Shown piece after piece: positions 34,801-49,800 of a stretch of 64,000 nucleotides of DNA. The position numbers and the translations under genes were made by a program. The notes beneath the pieces are model-generated. The model did not search any database. It had not been told where the DNA came from and worked only from the letters and a program-made list of their open reading frames with translations. Within the stretch, counting starts at the first letter, position 1; every line of letters starts with the position of its first letter. Source of the DNA: Hippopus hippopus (taxonomy: Eukaryota > Mollusca > Bivalvia > Cardiida > Cardiidae); NCBI GenBank assembly GCA_946811185.2, contig OX328105.1, positions 48,732,845-48,796,844 of the forward strand, read 5' to 3'.

Positions 34801-37800
34801 TGCATACCACGTTTGAAGTCGTTCTGACTTGAGATGACAAAGTTATATTCTGGACAAGCACTAAATGCTGTAAAAATTACGATCAAAGGGAAATAACTCA
34901 AAGACAGCACGAGGTAGAGTTAAAATTTTTGCCCACTGCACTTCCAAATATTGCAACAAATAAGCATACCATATTTCAAGTCATTCATACTTAAGATGAC
35001 AAAGTTATGCTCCGGACAAGCAAGAAATGCTATAAAAATGAAGATCAAAGGGGAAATAACTCAAAATTCATGCTAGGAAGAGTTATGGTTCTTGTGCACT
35101 GCACTCCATAATTTTTCAACAATCATGCATACCAAATTTGAAGATGTTCAGACTAGCGATCACAAAGTTATATTCCGGACAAGCAGAAAATGCTGTAAAA
35201 ATGATGATCAAAGGGAAATAACTCAAAGACAGCACAAGGTAGAGTTATGGTTCTTTTGCACTGCACTCCGTATTATTGCAACAAACACAAATGCCAAGTT
35301 TCAAGTCAATCGAACTGGAGATGACAAAGTTATGCTCCGGACAAAGAACTGGACGCTGCCCGTCCGCCTGTCCGGACGCCCGTACCCATGGGTGATCCCA
35401 TAATACGTCCAGTCTTCGACGGGCATATAAAAACACTTACACTTCCTGCGTAATGTTTAAGCCTGAATGTCTCATGGGGCAGTGTTCTGTCAGACTGGTT
35501 TTTCTTCAAACTTCTACTCTCGTAATGAGGATGGTCTTTGCACATCTGATTTAATTTCTCCAGGAACGATCTGTCTGTTACATTGCCAGGCATCAGGCAC
35601 TGCTCATCCAACAAGGCTAGTATTCCCACATTGTTCTGAAATCAAATCAAATCAAATTATAATACGAACTCGTAAGCTTCAACCTGACCCCAGAAACAGA
35701 GCTTAACCAGCAGATTTTTTTTTATCTTTTGCCTTGCAGCTGATCACATTTCAAAACGCAGTAGGAAAAAAAGAGAGAGATTGCTTGTAACCAACATTTT
35801 CACAAGGGGCATTTTATGCCTCTGTAGTTGACAGTGGTAAAAACTGTGGGAAAAGGAGCAGTTGCATGTTCCTATGTAGTATTTTCTTTTAGTTTTCTAA
35901 AGGTCTAAAACTACCTGGACAAACATGACTTTTGGATGACTGCCTGATTGACTATTCCCTTTGTCATATCGAATTCTAACTGAAAGAACTTATTAGAATG
36001 GAATAACTTCTTGAATACATTTCCACTTTCAACTTATCTCTTTTGACGCCTTCAGAGCTAAACACTTTCTATCCTTTAACACTTTATCAAACAACAAACT
36101 CTTAAACTTGTCCAAATTAAAAGCATTTGCAGATGACTAATTAAATGGTACAAGTGATGATTGCAATCTTTGGTTTCCAGCATTTTCTCCTTTTCCCACA
36201 ATGTTTTCAAAAGGCTTCTTTCTCAGGGTCATTAAATTTCAGGATTAGTGGTAAAGGGTTAACTCTTTGCGTGCCAAAAAATAAAATTGACTCTGCAAAA
36301 TATCTATCAATATGAACATTCAAGGGAATTTATATGTAAATTTTCTGGAGGAAATGGACAGTTCCGAAATCAAACTACACTTTGTATTCAGTCTGATCTG
36401 TCTACTAAAGTGCCTTTACTTTCAAATGTACACCCAGTATTTCTTTTTTGTTTGTTTTTGTTTGAGAAAGCTAGAGTTATTAGCCCCTAGACACCTGTGA
36501 TATTATTTTATACCGATAATTCTCTTCTGTAATATAGCAGATATGGCCGAGGTAAAACAGGTTTTACTACATAGCAAGGGGAGAGAATTTCAAACTTGAG
36601 TTTCAGTTCTTGCATTGTGTTCTACCTATTCTCCACCCCATCTAACTTGAAAATATCTTTCAATTAACAAAAAAGTACCACAGATAATTATGGCCTAGAT
36701 AAGAACTCTTTAAATATCCAAGGCAGATTCAACACTATTATCTATTTTCAAAATACCACAATAACTTGTAAATCAAACAAAGACTATGAAAATTCAAACA
36801 TACTCAAAAATCTGGCAACAAAGACTACACTATTCAACAGTTTTTTCTACAACATTTTTTCACCACACTATTAAATTACCCAACCTCCCATCCTTTGATA
36901 GCGTTCTCTATGTAAAGTTCCCCAATTTCACAGTACAATACATACCTCTCTACCAAACAATTCTGTGGTCAAACAACATCCAAGGAGGAAGGCTTTTGAA
37001 AACATCATGGAAAAAGGAGAAAATGATGGTAAATGTTTTCTATCCTTTCAATTATAGACATCATTTTTTGGGGCACATTTAATTTGTCGTCTGCAATTGC
37101 TTTGAATACTGACAAGTCTAAAATTTTGTTACATGGTAAAGAGTTAACCCTTTACAACATAATCCTGACTTTTAAAAGACCCTGAGAAAGAAGCCTATTG
37201 AAAACAGTGTTTTCTACCCTTCCCAAAACAATTTCGATTTTTCAGTAACATTTATTTTGTCGTCTGCAAATGTTTGGGAAAGAGTTAAACTAAACTAGCA
37301 ATAGGAAAAAAAGTTTTTTTGAAAGGAATGAGGAAATTTTCCTTTTTCCACCATGTTTTCTTGTCTAACAAAACATATACAATCATTTTAGCACTATTTA
37401 CTTTGTCTTCTGCAGGTATTTTTTTTTTTAGACAAGTCTAAAGATTTTGTCATCTGGTAAACAGATATCATATTAACTATACTACTTGTATCAATTCCAT
37501 GAACAGAAATGTTAGTAATCTTGATTAAGCTCTTTCTTTATCACATAATTCCAAGTTTTAAAAATCCTGACCTAGGCTTTTGAAAACATCACAGGATAGA
37601 AAACATTGTGGTAAAAGGAGAAAATGCTGTTAACCAGCATTTTCTCCTTTTTCCACAATGTTTTCTAGTCTTTCAAAGCAAAATGCCATCATTTCAGCCA
37701 GAGATAATCCTTTACCACATAATCCTGTGTTTTTAGGACCCTGAGGAAGAAAGCTTTTGAAAACATTGTGGCAAAAGGAGAAAATACTGAGCATTTTCTC

Positions 37801-40800
37801 CTTTCACCATAATGTTTTCTATCCTTTTAGAGACAAATTCCAATGCTTTTAAACAAACAAACTTGCAAAAACTGGTTTTGTTTTGAATCTAAAGATGATA
37901 AAATTTGCAGCTTTGTGTGGATCGCCAATTTTGACAGTTTACTTAGCAAAGAAACCTGGGTCAGCCATTTTTTTAGAAATGAGGCGAATGATTACAGAGT
38001 TTTGACCAAAAATGGCACTATGCTCGTCTCAGATGCATGTATGATAAGAAAATTCATAGCGGCTGTATTACACTGAAAACAAGGATAGTTATGTATAAAG
38101 TATGATGCCATTTCTAAATTTCCCTTGGATATGAAACTATGACTTCACAATATTTTAAAAATCTTATAAATACATTATTTCACCCATTTTCATTAGACAA
38201 TTTCTTTCTACTTTCAATTCTTTCTACTTTCACTTAGTCCCCAAATCCCTACGTCTTTAACTCCATAAACGAGTTTGCACAAGATAACTTTGAAAATATC
38301 CATGTAAAATAGCAATAAAAAACAACAACTAAATAAAAAAAATTAACTATGTGCCTTTAATATGTGAAAAAATTTTGGCAACAGAGGAAAATGCTCATCA
38401 TGAGCAACTTCTCTTTTTTCAACATCATTCTCAAACTGGGCTGCTAAAAAATAAAGTCTGCAGATGGTAGATCATTAAAGATGTCCTGGAGGTTGCCGGT
38501 TCGATACCTGGCTGCAGCAAACTTTCTTTCTGGCGATTTTTCACCTCTTACCTCTGATGCATGTGAGAAAAGTAGTCAGTGGCTTTGGAAAGAAAGTGTT
38601 CAGTACTGGTGTGAGAAAGCCAGGACACACATGGGTGCATCACTGACCGCCGTGATATGACCTAAGCTGTTAAAATGGTGTTAAACTCCAAAACAAACAA
38701 AAGATGTCAACCCCTAATTGTTTATCTGGACAATGTATATGATGGCTAGACTGCACAGATTGTGCAGTCTGATATTGGATCTATGCGGTCTGCTTCTTTG
38801 GCAGGTATTCTGAAACTAGAGGCGCTTGAGTGCCTGTATCGCTCCACAGGCCTGATATTTCTATAATGGCGAAAGGAAGTTTTTAACAATTATCATTCAA
38901 TCCTGCATTTTAGCTCAGTGAAGAAACAATTTGGTAGACAACCACCATAGGAACTTACCTGCAAAACAACAATGAAATCCAATGAATAGTTTTAGAGAAG
39001 AAATTTTTCAAAGATTTTACTTTATACCATTAAAGGAAAATGAGTCTCCCATAAAAGCCATGTTTTTTGACAGATCTTTTTTTTTTTAAGGAATTCTGTA
39101 AACCTGTATCTAAGGAACATTCCTGCAAAATAATAATGCTATACAAATAGCGATTTGGGAGGAGAAGATTTTTAAAGGTTTTTTACTTTGGTTGCCATGG
39201 CAACCAGAATTCTTCAAGGAACACAATTATTTGAAGGAATTTGAAAGAGGACCACCAAAGGAACATTCCTGTGAAATTTGGTAAAAATCCAGTCAATAGT
39301 TTCTGAGGAGAAGTTTTTTAAAGAAAAAGTTTACGGACGCATGCACGGACGAACGGACGAACGAACGGACGCACGCACGCACGCACGACGGACACAACGC
39401 CATGACAATAGCTCGCTGGCCTTCGGCCAGTGGAGCTAAAAACAGCCTCAAAATTGCAATTTCTACAACTGAAGTAATGATAGGTTTGTCCATTTCATTT
39501 ATTCAGCAAGGTGTGAGCTAACCACACACTCCCGAGTTTTAACGAGCCTGCTTTTAAAAACATTGTGGGAAAAGGAGAAAATGCTGGTAACCAGCATTTT
39601 CTCCTTTTCCCCAATGTTTTCTACCCTATCAAAGACAGAATTCATCATTCGAGCTACATTTAATTTGTCGTCTGTAAATGCTTCTAGTTTGGACTAGTCT
39701 AAAATTTTGTCATGTGGTAAAGAGTTAACTCTCTACCGGATGACAAAAAATTAGACTCGTCCAAATTTAAAGTATTTGCTATCCTCAAGTTCAATATGGC
39801 TTTTTTTTAAAATTTGTCTTTGGAAGACTAGAAAACATTGTGTGAAAGAGAAAAAGCTGGCTACCAGCAATTTCTCCTTTCTCCATAATGTTTTCAAAAG
39901 CTTTTTTCATAAAGGTCATTAGAACTCTGGATTTTGGGAAAAAGGGTAGCATAAATGGTTCTATATTTTGGACTTTATGATTATTGAAAGAATATATGGG
40001 GGTAACATTGACCTTAGACATCCAAAGTATTTTGATGGAGGTAGAGATGCCAGGTACCTACAAATAAGGTTGGGTAATGCATAAGGCATTGACATGCTAC
40101 ATCATCCACATGCTTCCCATATCTCCATCACTCACATATCGAGGGGTGAATGCGAAACTATTCACACAATGCAACACAATTTATCATTAACAAGATGATC
40201 TAACAATGCTTTTCACAGAAATGAGAAGGTTTTTTTCTCTCCTGTACAATTTTCCAAAACCCAAATGGAACAGTTTTGCATTGACCCCTCCATGTGACAA
40301 GTTACCATTTAAACCTTTTACAAAATAGTACAGTGTTTCGTCAGTCCAAAGGATGACTGGTTTTGAAAACGTGGGAAAAGAAAAAAGTGCTGGTTACTGG
40401 TATCTTCTCATTTTCTCATGATTTTCTATCATTTTAACTCTTTCTACCACACGACAAAAGTTTTGACTAGTCCAAATTCAAAGCATTTGCAAACAACAAA
40501 TCAAAGGTTGCTCAAATGATGAAACTTGTCTTTAAATGAGTAGAAAACGTTGTGGGAAAAAGAGAAAATGCTGGTTACCAGCATTTTCTCCTTTTCCCAC
40601 AATGTTTTCAAAAGCTTTCTCTCTCAAGATCAATAAAACTCATGATTGTGTGGGAAACGGTTAAAGACTAACCCATCATTTCAGTTAGATTTATTTGTCA
40701 TCTACAAATGCTTTCGATTCAGACAAGTCTTAAGTTATGTTATTCTGGTAATGAGTCAATGGTACTATCTTAAGTCTCCTTACAATTTTCCAACAAGTTT

Positions 40801-43800
40801 TAGGAGCATGTCAGGTCAACATTAAAAACACATGACCTAATATTTCCCATTACCTACAAAAACAGCGCTACACCACATTACAAACAAAAATACAAATCCA
40901 GTACATTGCGTAATATTTCTGGCATAATGTTGGACTACACAAGTTTTCACTTACATTCCTGCTGAATGTTGTACCAGGCTGAAATCAGTCTTGTTATGTT
41001 ATCTTCGGCTTAATTTGATCTATTAGTTAAATTTTTAATTGAAAAAGAAAAAGTATAAGGTGTCTTACAAATGTTCCCCTATAAATGTCTCCCACGTTCT
41101 AATGATGTGAATTTTTTTTAACCCTTTTCTATACAATCCAGACTTCTAAAAACCCAGAGGAAAACGGCCTTCGAAAACATTGTGCAAAAAGAAGCAAATG
41201 CTAGTAACCAGCATTTTCTCCTTTTCCCATGTTTTCTACCACTGCAAGATAAATCCCACAATCTGAGCCATATTCAAAGTTTCATTCGCAAAAGCTTTCG
41301 ATTTGGATGAGTCCGAAGTTTTTGTCATTTGGTAAAGAGTTAAAACATTCCCTCTTTATGCCTCTTGCAGAAGTAGCGGTAGGAGAAGTAAAACAAGAAG
41401 TAGTATATCTAAAATTAGCCTGTATTGTAACTGAACAAGTAAATATCTATAGGTATTTTTCAGTTTTGGGGTTAGATTCTACAAAATGTACAATATAAAA
41501 TTACCTATGAATCCCATGGAGTATGAAAATATACTTTTTACTATTTACTTACATTGCAATGTCCTAAATGTTGAATCAATACAAAATTTCCATGGTAAAT
41601 TGGTTTTTTTTTTTTTTTTAATTCAAACAGTAATTAATAGACCAAACACAACAAAAAATTGATAAAAGATGATTTTAAGCATCATGACTGTTTTGTTTAC
41701 AAAATACATCTTTGCAAAAGAGACTTGACATCTTTAGAAAGTGCTTTGAAAACTTATGTGAACTAGTAAATATCATTTACTACTTTTCCCCTAGTGTTTT
41801 CTACATTAAATATCTTGATATTTTGTGTAAATGACAATTGACAGCTGACCCAATAATCTTACCTTTTCAATCAGATCGCAAATTACAGCATTGTTGAAAT
41901 AGTCCACATGAATCCACTCTATACCCTGTAAAGAAATAAGTGTGCAAACATAATCCTTCTAGCCCACAAGTTTGTTAACTTAGAATGCATATGACAAAAT
42001 TTAACATAGAAAACACAATTGCTTAAAAACAAGCAATATTTCCTTTCTCAGTACAAAACAGAAAATGTAATTTAGAAAATACTGGTAACCAGCATTTCTC
42101 TTCCGACGATCTTTTCCACCCTTTCAGAGACAAGATTCATCATTTGAGCCACATTTCATTTGTTGTTTGCTTCCAATCTGGACTTGTCTAAAGTTTTGCC
42201 GTGTGGTAAAGAGTTAACTCTTTACGAAATTAATAAATTTTAGACTTTAACACATTGAAAGGATTTGCATACAACAAATTAAAAGTAGATAAAAAGATGG
42301 TAATTGTCTGTGACGGTGTAGAAAACCTTGTGGGAAAAGGAGAAAATGCTGGTTACCAGCATTTTCTCCTTTTCTCACAAGGTTTTTAAAAAGCCATTTC
42401 CTAAGGGTCATCAAAACTTGGGATTGTGTGGTAAAGAGTTAAGCACTTTGTGCTCAGCTTAGCTGATAAGATGACCAGAGAAGTGGAAATCAAGCCTTTG
42501 TGGAAAATGCTTCCACTTACCTCTTTGATGTATTCTTCCTGCTCCTCTTTCAGTGTCAGCTCAATAAAGATTTGTTGTAACTTCTCATTGCAGTAATTGA
42601 TGATGAACTGTTCAAAACCATTTGTCTGAAACATCACAAGTAATTATTAACCCTTTACCTAATGACAAAACTTTAGACTTGCCCAAATTGAAAGCTTTTG
42701 CAGACGACAAAATAATTATAACTCAAGAATAGAAATTCACCTTTGGGAAAGGTAGAAAACATTTTGGGAAAAGGAGAAAATGCTGGTTACCAGCATTTTC
42801 TCCTTTTCCAACAATGTTTTCACAAGCCTTCTTCACCAGGGTCATTAAAACTTGGGATTGTGTGGTAAATTGTTAACATACGACAGTGAAAGCTTTCCTC
42901 TGACAGTGTAAATTGCACAACGGAGGCATATGAGAGGAAGATGAAAAAGGAATGAAAAGTATTCACCAAAGTACTCTGAATTTTCATGATTCTAGGAAAA
43001 GATGGCTTTTGTGAACATTGAAGGAAAAAGAGGAAATAATAGCAATAAATATTTTCTATTTCATTTCTCCTACAATGCTTTCTTTCCTTCTAAAGACATA
43101 CCTGATCATTTGAGCCACATTTACAGTGTCATCTGCCAAACTTCTCAGAATGGTTGCACTTATAGTTTCATTGTCCAAAGAATAGCTTTCTCTTTACAAT
43201 TTTTTTCCTCCCCAAACTATCTTAAACAAGGACCAGTTACACTGAGCAATCAACCAATTAAACTGTAGGCTAAGTTTACATTTTCCAAAATCTTTAACCT
43301 TTCACTATTTTAGTTGCATTTGCAGACAGTTTGATAAAGATCAGACAGCACAGAACATGCATTCTAATCTCTGAGCTACAGTGAACTCTTTGCTGATACA
43401 TTCTGGAAAAGAAAAACCTTGAAAAAACCTAATTTGGGTCGTATTTCTAGACTGAAAATGTCTGTTGGGTTTATTTGGCACTCCAAAGGTTTAGCAGGTA
43501 CATTTGGAGGGTGCAAAAGTTCCTTTCCATAAACTGTATGGAAAACATTTATGAAATGCCAGTAAATTTGCTTTGATCATAGGCTGAACTCTTTACCAAA
43601 CAATCCTGGGTTTTCACAACCTAGAAAGAGGCCTTTTGAAAGCATTGTGGGATTAGGAGAAAATGCTGGTTACCAGCATTTTCTCCTTTTTTCACAATGT
43701 TTTTTACCCTGTTAAAGAAATTCAGTATACTTGTATCACTTTCAAATTTGTCGCCTGCAGATAATCTCAATTGGAAAGAGTCTAAAATTTGTTGTTTGGG

Positions 43801-46800
43801 AAAGGGTTGATAAATAATAATTACCTGAAAGACTTCAAACCCATAGATGTCCAGTACACCCATGACCTTTGTCCTCTGATCTGTCTTGACCTTGATACTG
43901 TCATTGATCCTCTGTACCAGCCAGGAGAATAAACGACTATAAATAGCCTTACAGAGAGCATCTCTAGCATACACAGCCTGCAATATGTTCAGATATACAG
44001 ACTTTCAATCTTACAATGTCATATTGCATTTAATCACATAAAACCTCCTCCAGCAGTGTATTAAGCCCATGACTTTTTTTTGATAATACACAAGTATATA
44101 TTGTTTTTTCAGATCCCAATACTGGTCAATTTGTATTTATAAGCATATGATTTTGTCAAAATCAACTACAGTGCATGCTGGAATTTGTACTACTTTGCCA
44201 TTTTGCTACAGTGACATCACTGTTGCTAAGATAAATACATATGAAAAGTTTTATGATTTCTATGTAAGATCCTCTGTTTTCTTCAATCTTAACCATACAA
44301 CAAAATTTTTGGACTGGTCCATTTTCAAAGAACTTGCAAATGACGAATTAATCACACTAAAACCATTGGGATTTTTTTTAGAAAGGTATAAAACATTGAG
44401 GCATGAGGAGAAATTGCTGGTAACCAGCACTTTCTCCTTTTCCAGCAATGTTTTCCAAAGTCTTCTTCTAAAGGCCAGTAAGGAGTTAAAACATTAAAAC
44501 TCTTGTATCACCTATATCTATTGTAAAAAAACCCTTGCAAGGAAAGCTACAGGCAATTCTTTCTTTCTTCATACTGATTAAAAGAACCCAAGCAATGTCA
44601 TTATAAATATGCATGTATATTCAGAAACAAATATTAAGTGACATTAAAAATTAACTTATCAAAAAACTGCAGAAACAAGTTTGTAATGGATAAGTTTGAA
44701 AACCACCTTTGCAATATGGAAAATCCACATGATTGGTTTCATATGTAAATAGTATGTGACAACGGCATGGAATTGGTGGAGCGTTTTTTCCAAACAATGA
44801 CTTACCCCAGCTACACTAAAGTCTGTCTTTACTTTCTCTTTTTTCACTTCAACAGTTCTTTGAGTTAAAGCACCCTTCAAATTGTCAGCTGAGCTGCCAA
44901 GCATCTCGGCCACTTCTTCTATTTCTGTAACAAAAGATGCAAAATGACTACTTTGTATAGTAAACAAAATTCAGAATGTACACAGAGAAACACTTAACCT
45001 TTTATCACACAATCCCAACTTTAACAACCCTGAGGAAAATAAGCTTTTGAAAAAATTGCAGAAAAGGGATAAAAATGCAGGAAACCAGCATTTTCTCCTT
45101 TTCTCACAATGTGTTCTCCCCTTCCCAAAGCAAATTTGAATTTTTGAGTAAGATTTATCTTGTCATCTACAAATGCTTTCAATTTGGACAGGTCCAAAAT
45201 TTTGTTAACTGGTAAAGAGTTCATTCTTTACCACACAACACAATTTTGGACCTGCCTAAATCCAAAGCATTTGCAGACAACACATCAAATATGGTTCCAA
45301 TTATGGAATTTGTGTCTGGAAGGGTAGAAAACATTGTGGGAAAAGGGGAAAATGCTGCTTAGTGTCTTGCGCAAATTCCATTCCTTCTTTCCTCTTTACC
45401 ATAATACTTTATTCAAGACTTGCCAAAACTGAAAATATTTTCAAACTACAAAACAAAATCTTACTCTGATGATTGAATTAGTCTATGAAAGACTACAAAA
45501 AATTGTAGAAAAAAGGAGATGTTGTAACCTACATTTTCTCCTTTCCCTATGATATTTTCAAAAGCCAACTTCCTCAAGTTCATAAAAAAAACATGGGATC
45601 CTTTGCTAGAGGATTAAATAATCCCATTATGATAATCTGACCTAGTTTCTTGACCCTACTATATTCAAAATACTAAAGTTTCATCATCAAAGAAGATACC
45701 CACTCTTAGATAATTTCAACTTTTATTTAAAACGCACAAACTTGCCATTTTATCTCAGCCAATCGGAATGCTAGTCAATCAGAAAGATAGCCTTGAAATT
45801 AAAACAACAGAACAATATCTAAGAATGCTCAGTAAATACAGTTCCAGATTGTTTTTATAACCTTTTACCAAACAATGTCAAATAACCCTGAGAAAAAAAG
45901 GCTTTTGAAAACATTGTGGGAAAAGGAGAAAATGCTGGTAACCAGCATTTTCTCCTTTTCCCACAATGTTTTCTACCATTTCAGAGACAATCCAATCATT
46001 TGAGCCACATTTGGTTTGTTGCCTGCAACTGCTTTGAATCTAGTCAGGTCTAAAATTCTATGATATGGTAAAAGATTAATACATTTGAAAAATTGGAAAA
46101 AAGATAAAATATCAAATATAAAGAAATACTGAAATACTAGTAACTTAGGTAGGCAATAATAAACTGTTTAAGTAACAGATAAAAAAATCTTTTTTTATTT
46201 TGTTTTTTTGAACATTTCATTATACTTTCCCAAAACTCAAGCATACATAATTGAACTTTTTGTTCTCAATTCTACCGAATATTTCTGTAGACTTTCATCA
46301 AATTCTCTTCACAGATTTATTTTTTAATAACAGAGTTTTAATGCAAAAAGTTGATGATACAGTAACCTTTTTGTACCTGGAAAATTCTGTGAAAGAAGTA
46401 TGAAGTACAATGCCCTTGTTCAAATTATTCATCCTAGAACAAACTGGTTTTTAACAACATAGGTTTGGATGGATAGATGGAGTTTAATACCACTTTTAAC
46501 ACACTAAATTTTTCACAACACCTCACTTATATATGTGTTTCCTAATGAGGTGCCTTGCCAAATCACACTATGACAAAAATATAGCACCCCGAGTGCAGAT
46601 TAACCCTTTACCGCACAATGCCGACTTTTTACAACCCTGGAAGGAAGCCTTTTGAAACACTGTGGCCTGACTGTGTATCACACAATTTAAACTTATTTTC
46701 CCAGGTACTATTGTGGACTGGTTTCATAAATATCGAAACAGGCTACTTCGAGCGATTTTGGACCGGTTCCAAGTACGCATGAATAACACAAATATCAGTC

Positions 46801-49800
46801 TAGTATCAATTTATTTCAGATGGTTTTCACACATTTGAAAACACACGTCTTAATTAAAGGTGGTTTTCGGAAAGTGTTAAAAAGATATACACGTGCCATT
46901 GTTAACTCTTTACCACACGATCCCGACTTTTAACGACCCTGAAAAAGAAGCCTTTTGAAAACATTGTGGGAAAAGGAGAAAATGCTGGTAACCAGCATTT
47001 TCTCCTTTTTCCACGTTTTCTACCCTTCCCAAAACAAATTTCTGTTTTTGAGTCACTTTAATTTTGTCGTCTGCTAATGCTTTCAATTTGGAACACTCTA
47101 AAATTTTGTCATTTGGTAAAGAGTTAAGTGTTAATTTGGCAGACTATTAATACCCATAGTATTGATGCGATGATGTGACTATTACATGCTGTTGTTGTTT
47201 AATTATTACTTTGATTACAAAGTCGATCGCTAAAAAGAAAGTTGAAATCTCCACACAGTTTTTGTGCTCAGGTTTAATCCGTCATATTCTCAATTGACAA
47301 CAAAACTAGAATTTAAACATACCTGCTACTTGCTTATTTGATAATCCTTCGTTTCAAATACAAATATTCTCAGTTAACCGCTAAGCATAAGAAAAAACAG
47401 TTTAATTTATCTCTTCCTCCTGCTGTTTACGCTACCCAAAACTGACACAAAATGGCCACCAAATACGATAAATTTCTTTAATATTTTTGGCCGATGATAT
47501 TTACCCGACAGTCGTGTACACACTGAAGAAATTTCATACTGCGAGTCCGACTGTCGTGTACTCAATGAAGGAAAACTCGTTGGGTGCCCGACGGTCGTGC
47601 ACGGACTGATGAAATTTCGTCTTGGGGGCACGATTATGTGCCCGCAATTTCCGATTTCTTCATTGAGTACACAACGCGGTCGTGTACGCACTGAAGAACT
47701 GGAGTCTTACGTACATGTGTAAATGGGTTGGGCCAAAACGCAGACTTTTACGTGAATCGGCACGGCGTAGACAGTCTCATTGGAGCACACGGCAATAGTC
47801 ATTTATACAGCGTGTTACAGAACAAATGCATGCACAAGCGTAGCTGGCATCCTTTTTATACGTCCGAAGGCTCGTATTACCTCATACTGTACACCCGGTC
47901 GTCCGTCCGTCCGTTTGGAATTTCTTGTGTGCGCAACTCCTCCTACAGTTTCCATCGGAATTAGATCTATTTGAAATTTGCCACAATGGTATTCAGTCGT
48001 TTCGGCACCAAGTCATTTCTACACCCAGTCAGTTCGAAACTTTTTGGTCGTATCGACCCATATTTTGGTCAATTCGACCCACAATTTTTTTTAGCAACAA
48101 ATTGTAGATAAAAAGTATTACTAATTCATTTGAGTAGGCCTACATGTATTCAAAGAGTTATCTAGATAGGGGTATCCCAAAAAGTATTTAAAGCAGATAC
48201 AATTGAAATTCAGCTATATATACTATATGTGCTGTGGGAAATAACTAGTTAAATTTGCAGTGACAAGAATATGTTAATAGTTGTTTTGTGTGTGTTTGCA
48301 TGACACCCTGTATAAATGACTATTGCTCCACTGAGACGGTTTACGCCGTGCTGGTTCACATAGCAGTCTGCGTTTTGGTCCAATCCATTAATACGTGTAC
48401 GTAAGACTCCAGTTCTTCAGTGCGTACATGACCACATCGTGTACTGAATGAAGAAATCGGAAATAGCGGGCACGTCATCGTGCCCCCAAGACGAAATTTC
48501 ATCAGTCCGTGCACGACCGTCGGGCACCCAACGAGTTTTCCTTCATTGAGTACACGACAGTCGGGCACCCAAGAAGTTTTCCTTCATTGAGTACACGACA
48601 GTCGTACTCGCAATATGAATTTTCTTCAGTGCGTACACGACGGTCGGGTAAATAGTCACTTTCATATTTTTTTCAAAATTATTTTACTCCTAACAGATTA
48701 TAAAGGTGATTAAAGATCGATATGCACGTCTTTGACTTCGATTTGACTGTCATCAATACTCTCAATAACTTTGTCATTTTACTATTTCAATCATCTGAAG
48801 TCAACAGAAGACCACAACTTGAAGTTTCGACTTTAGTAAAAAAAAAAGACATTTGCCAGTACAAAGAAGACAACCCAAATGCCACCATCCCAAAAATTCT
48901 ACCAAACGTCATGAAATCCATGTCTTTCAAAATTGGAAAATCAACAGTTTTTTTGTAATACAGAAATACTGTACCTGTGTTTTGCCCCCCCTTTTTTTCG
49001 TGGTGTTTTCGAAAATCATAATGTGCCGAGCTTTACAAGCCCACCCACTTGTACTAAAGGCATACATGTGCATGTAATAAGGTATAAGGGGAAAAGCATG
49101 TACAACAAACACAAAAAAGGCAAAATGCAAAGGTATGACAATTTATTCTATTATATATCTGAACAATCACAGGAATAATACAGACAAGTGCTCGTGTAAA
49201 TCATACGCTATTGTAATTCTTACGAAGCACGGTGTCGCTTATCAACATGGAAATCTTGGTGACCCCAGTTCTCTGGTCCGGAAAAATGGCTTATCCAGAA
49301 ACATTCATAGGAAACAGACGTGTGCGGATTACCGCGGCTTGACTGTAACTGTGATTCCAAGGATGCTTATTAACAGGTTGTCTTGATAATACAGTGTAGA
49401 ACCAAGATCAGACTGCATGTTTTGTGCAGTCATACCTTGATTTACACTGGTTGCAAAGGAAACTATAGTAGTGAGTGGCACTTTAAGGGTTCAGTTACCG
49501 TTGAAATTTTGGGGGTGAAATCATTAGGTAATCAACAATATCTTCAGCCTATTTCTTCACCAAGGCTGTACGAATTTCAGATTCAATATCCACACCGACC
49601 TACTTCTATTTTAATGAAACGCCACCTGCCACCTCAAGACAACTTTTATTTGTCTTACAGCAGAAAATTTTTGAAGGAAATATGGCAAAGCCAGAAATTC
49701 TATACACTGGGTAACCTCTCCTTTTGCCACAATATTTTCATATTTTTTTAGAGCCTAAAATCTTAAGTAAACCAAACTATCCTTATTTTACAAACATTCA

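Noticed and set aside
39293..39493. Arg-Pro-Ser-Val-rich ORFs (also 2479 and 35245)
   Set aside because: They arise from the GGACGNACG microsatellite at the end of mobile elements and are not proteins.
43621..43824. Extension of the switch II exon into the open frame downstream
   Set aside because: The frame past 43825 is PalM sequence, and a GT donor with the correct phase to exon 42625 is present at the conserved point.
47407..47691. 94-codon minus-strand ORF as a gene
   Set aside because: It lies in the arm of the foldback element and is mirrored in the other arm (48356-48568).
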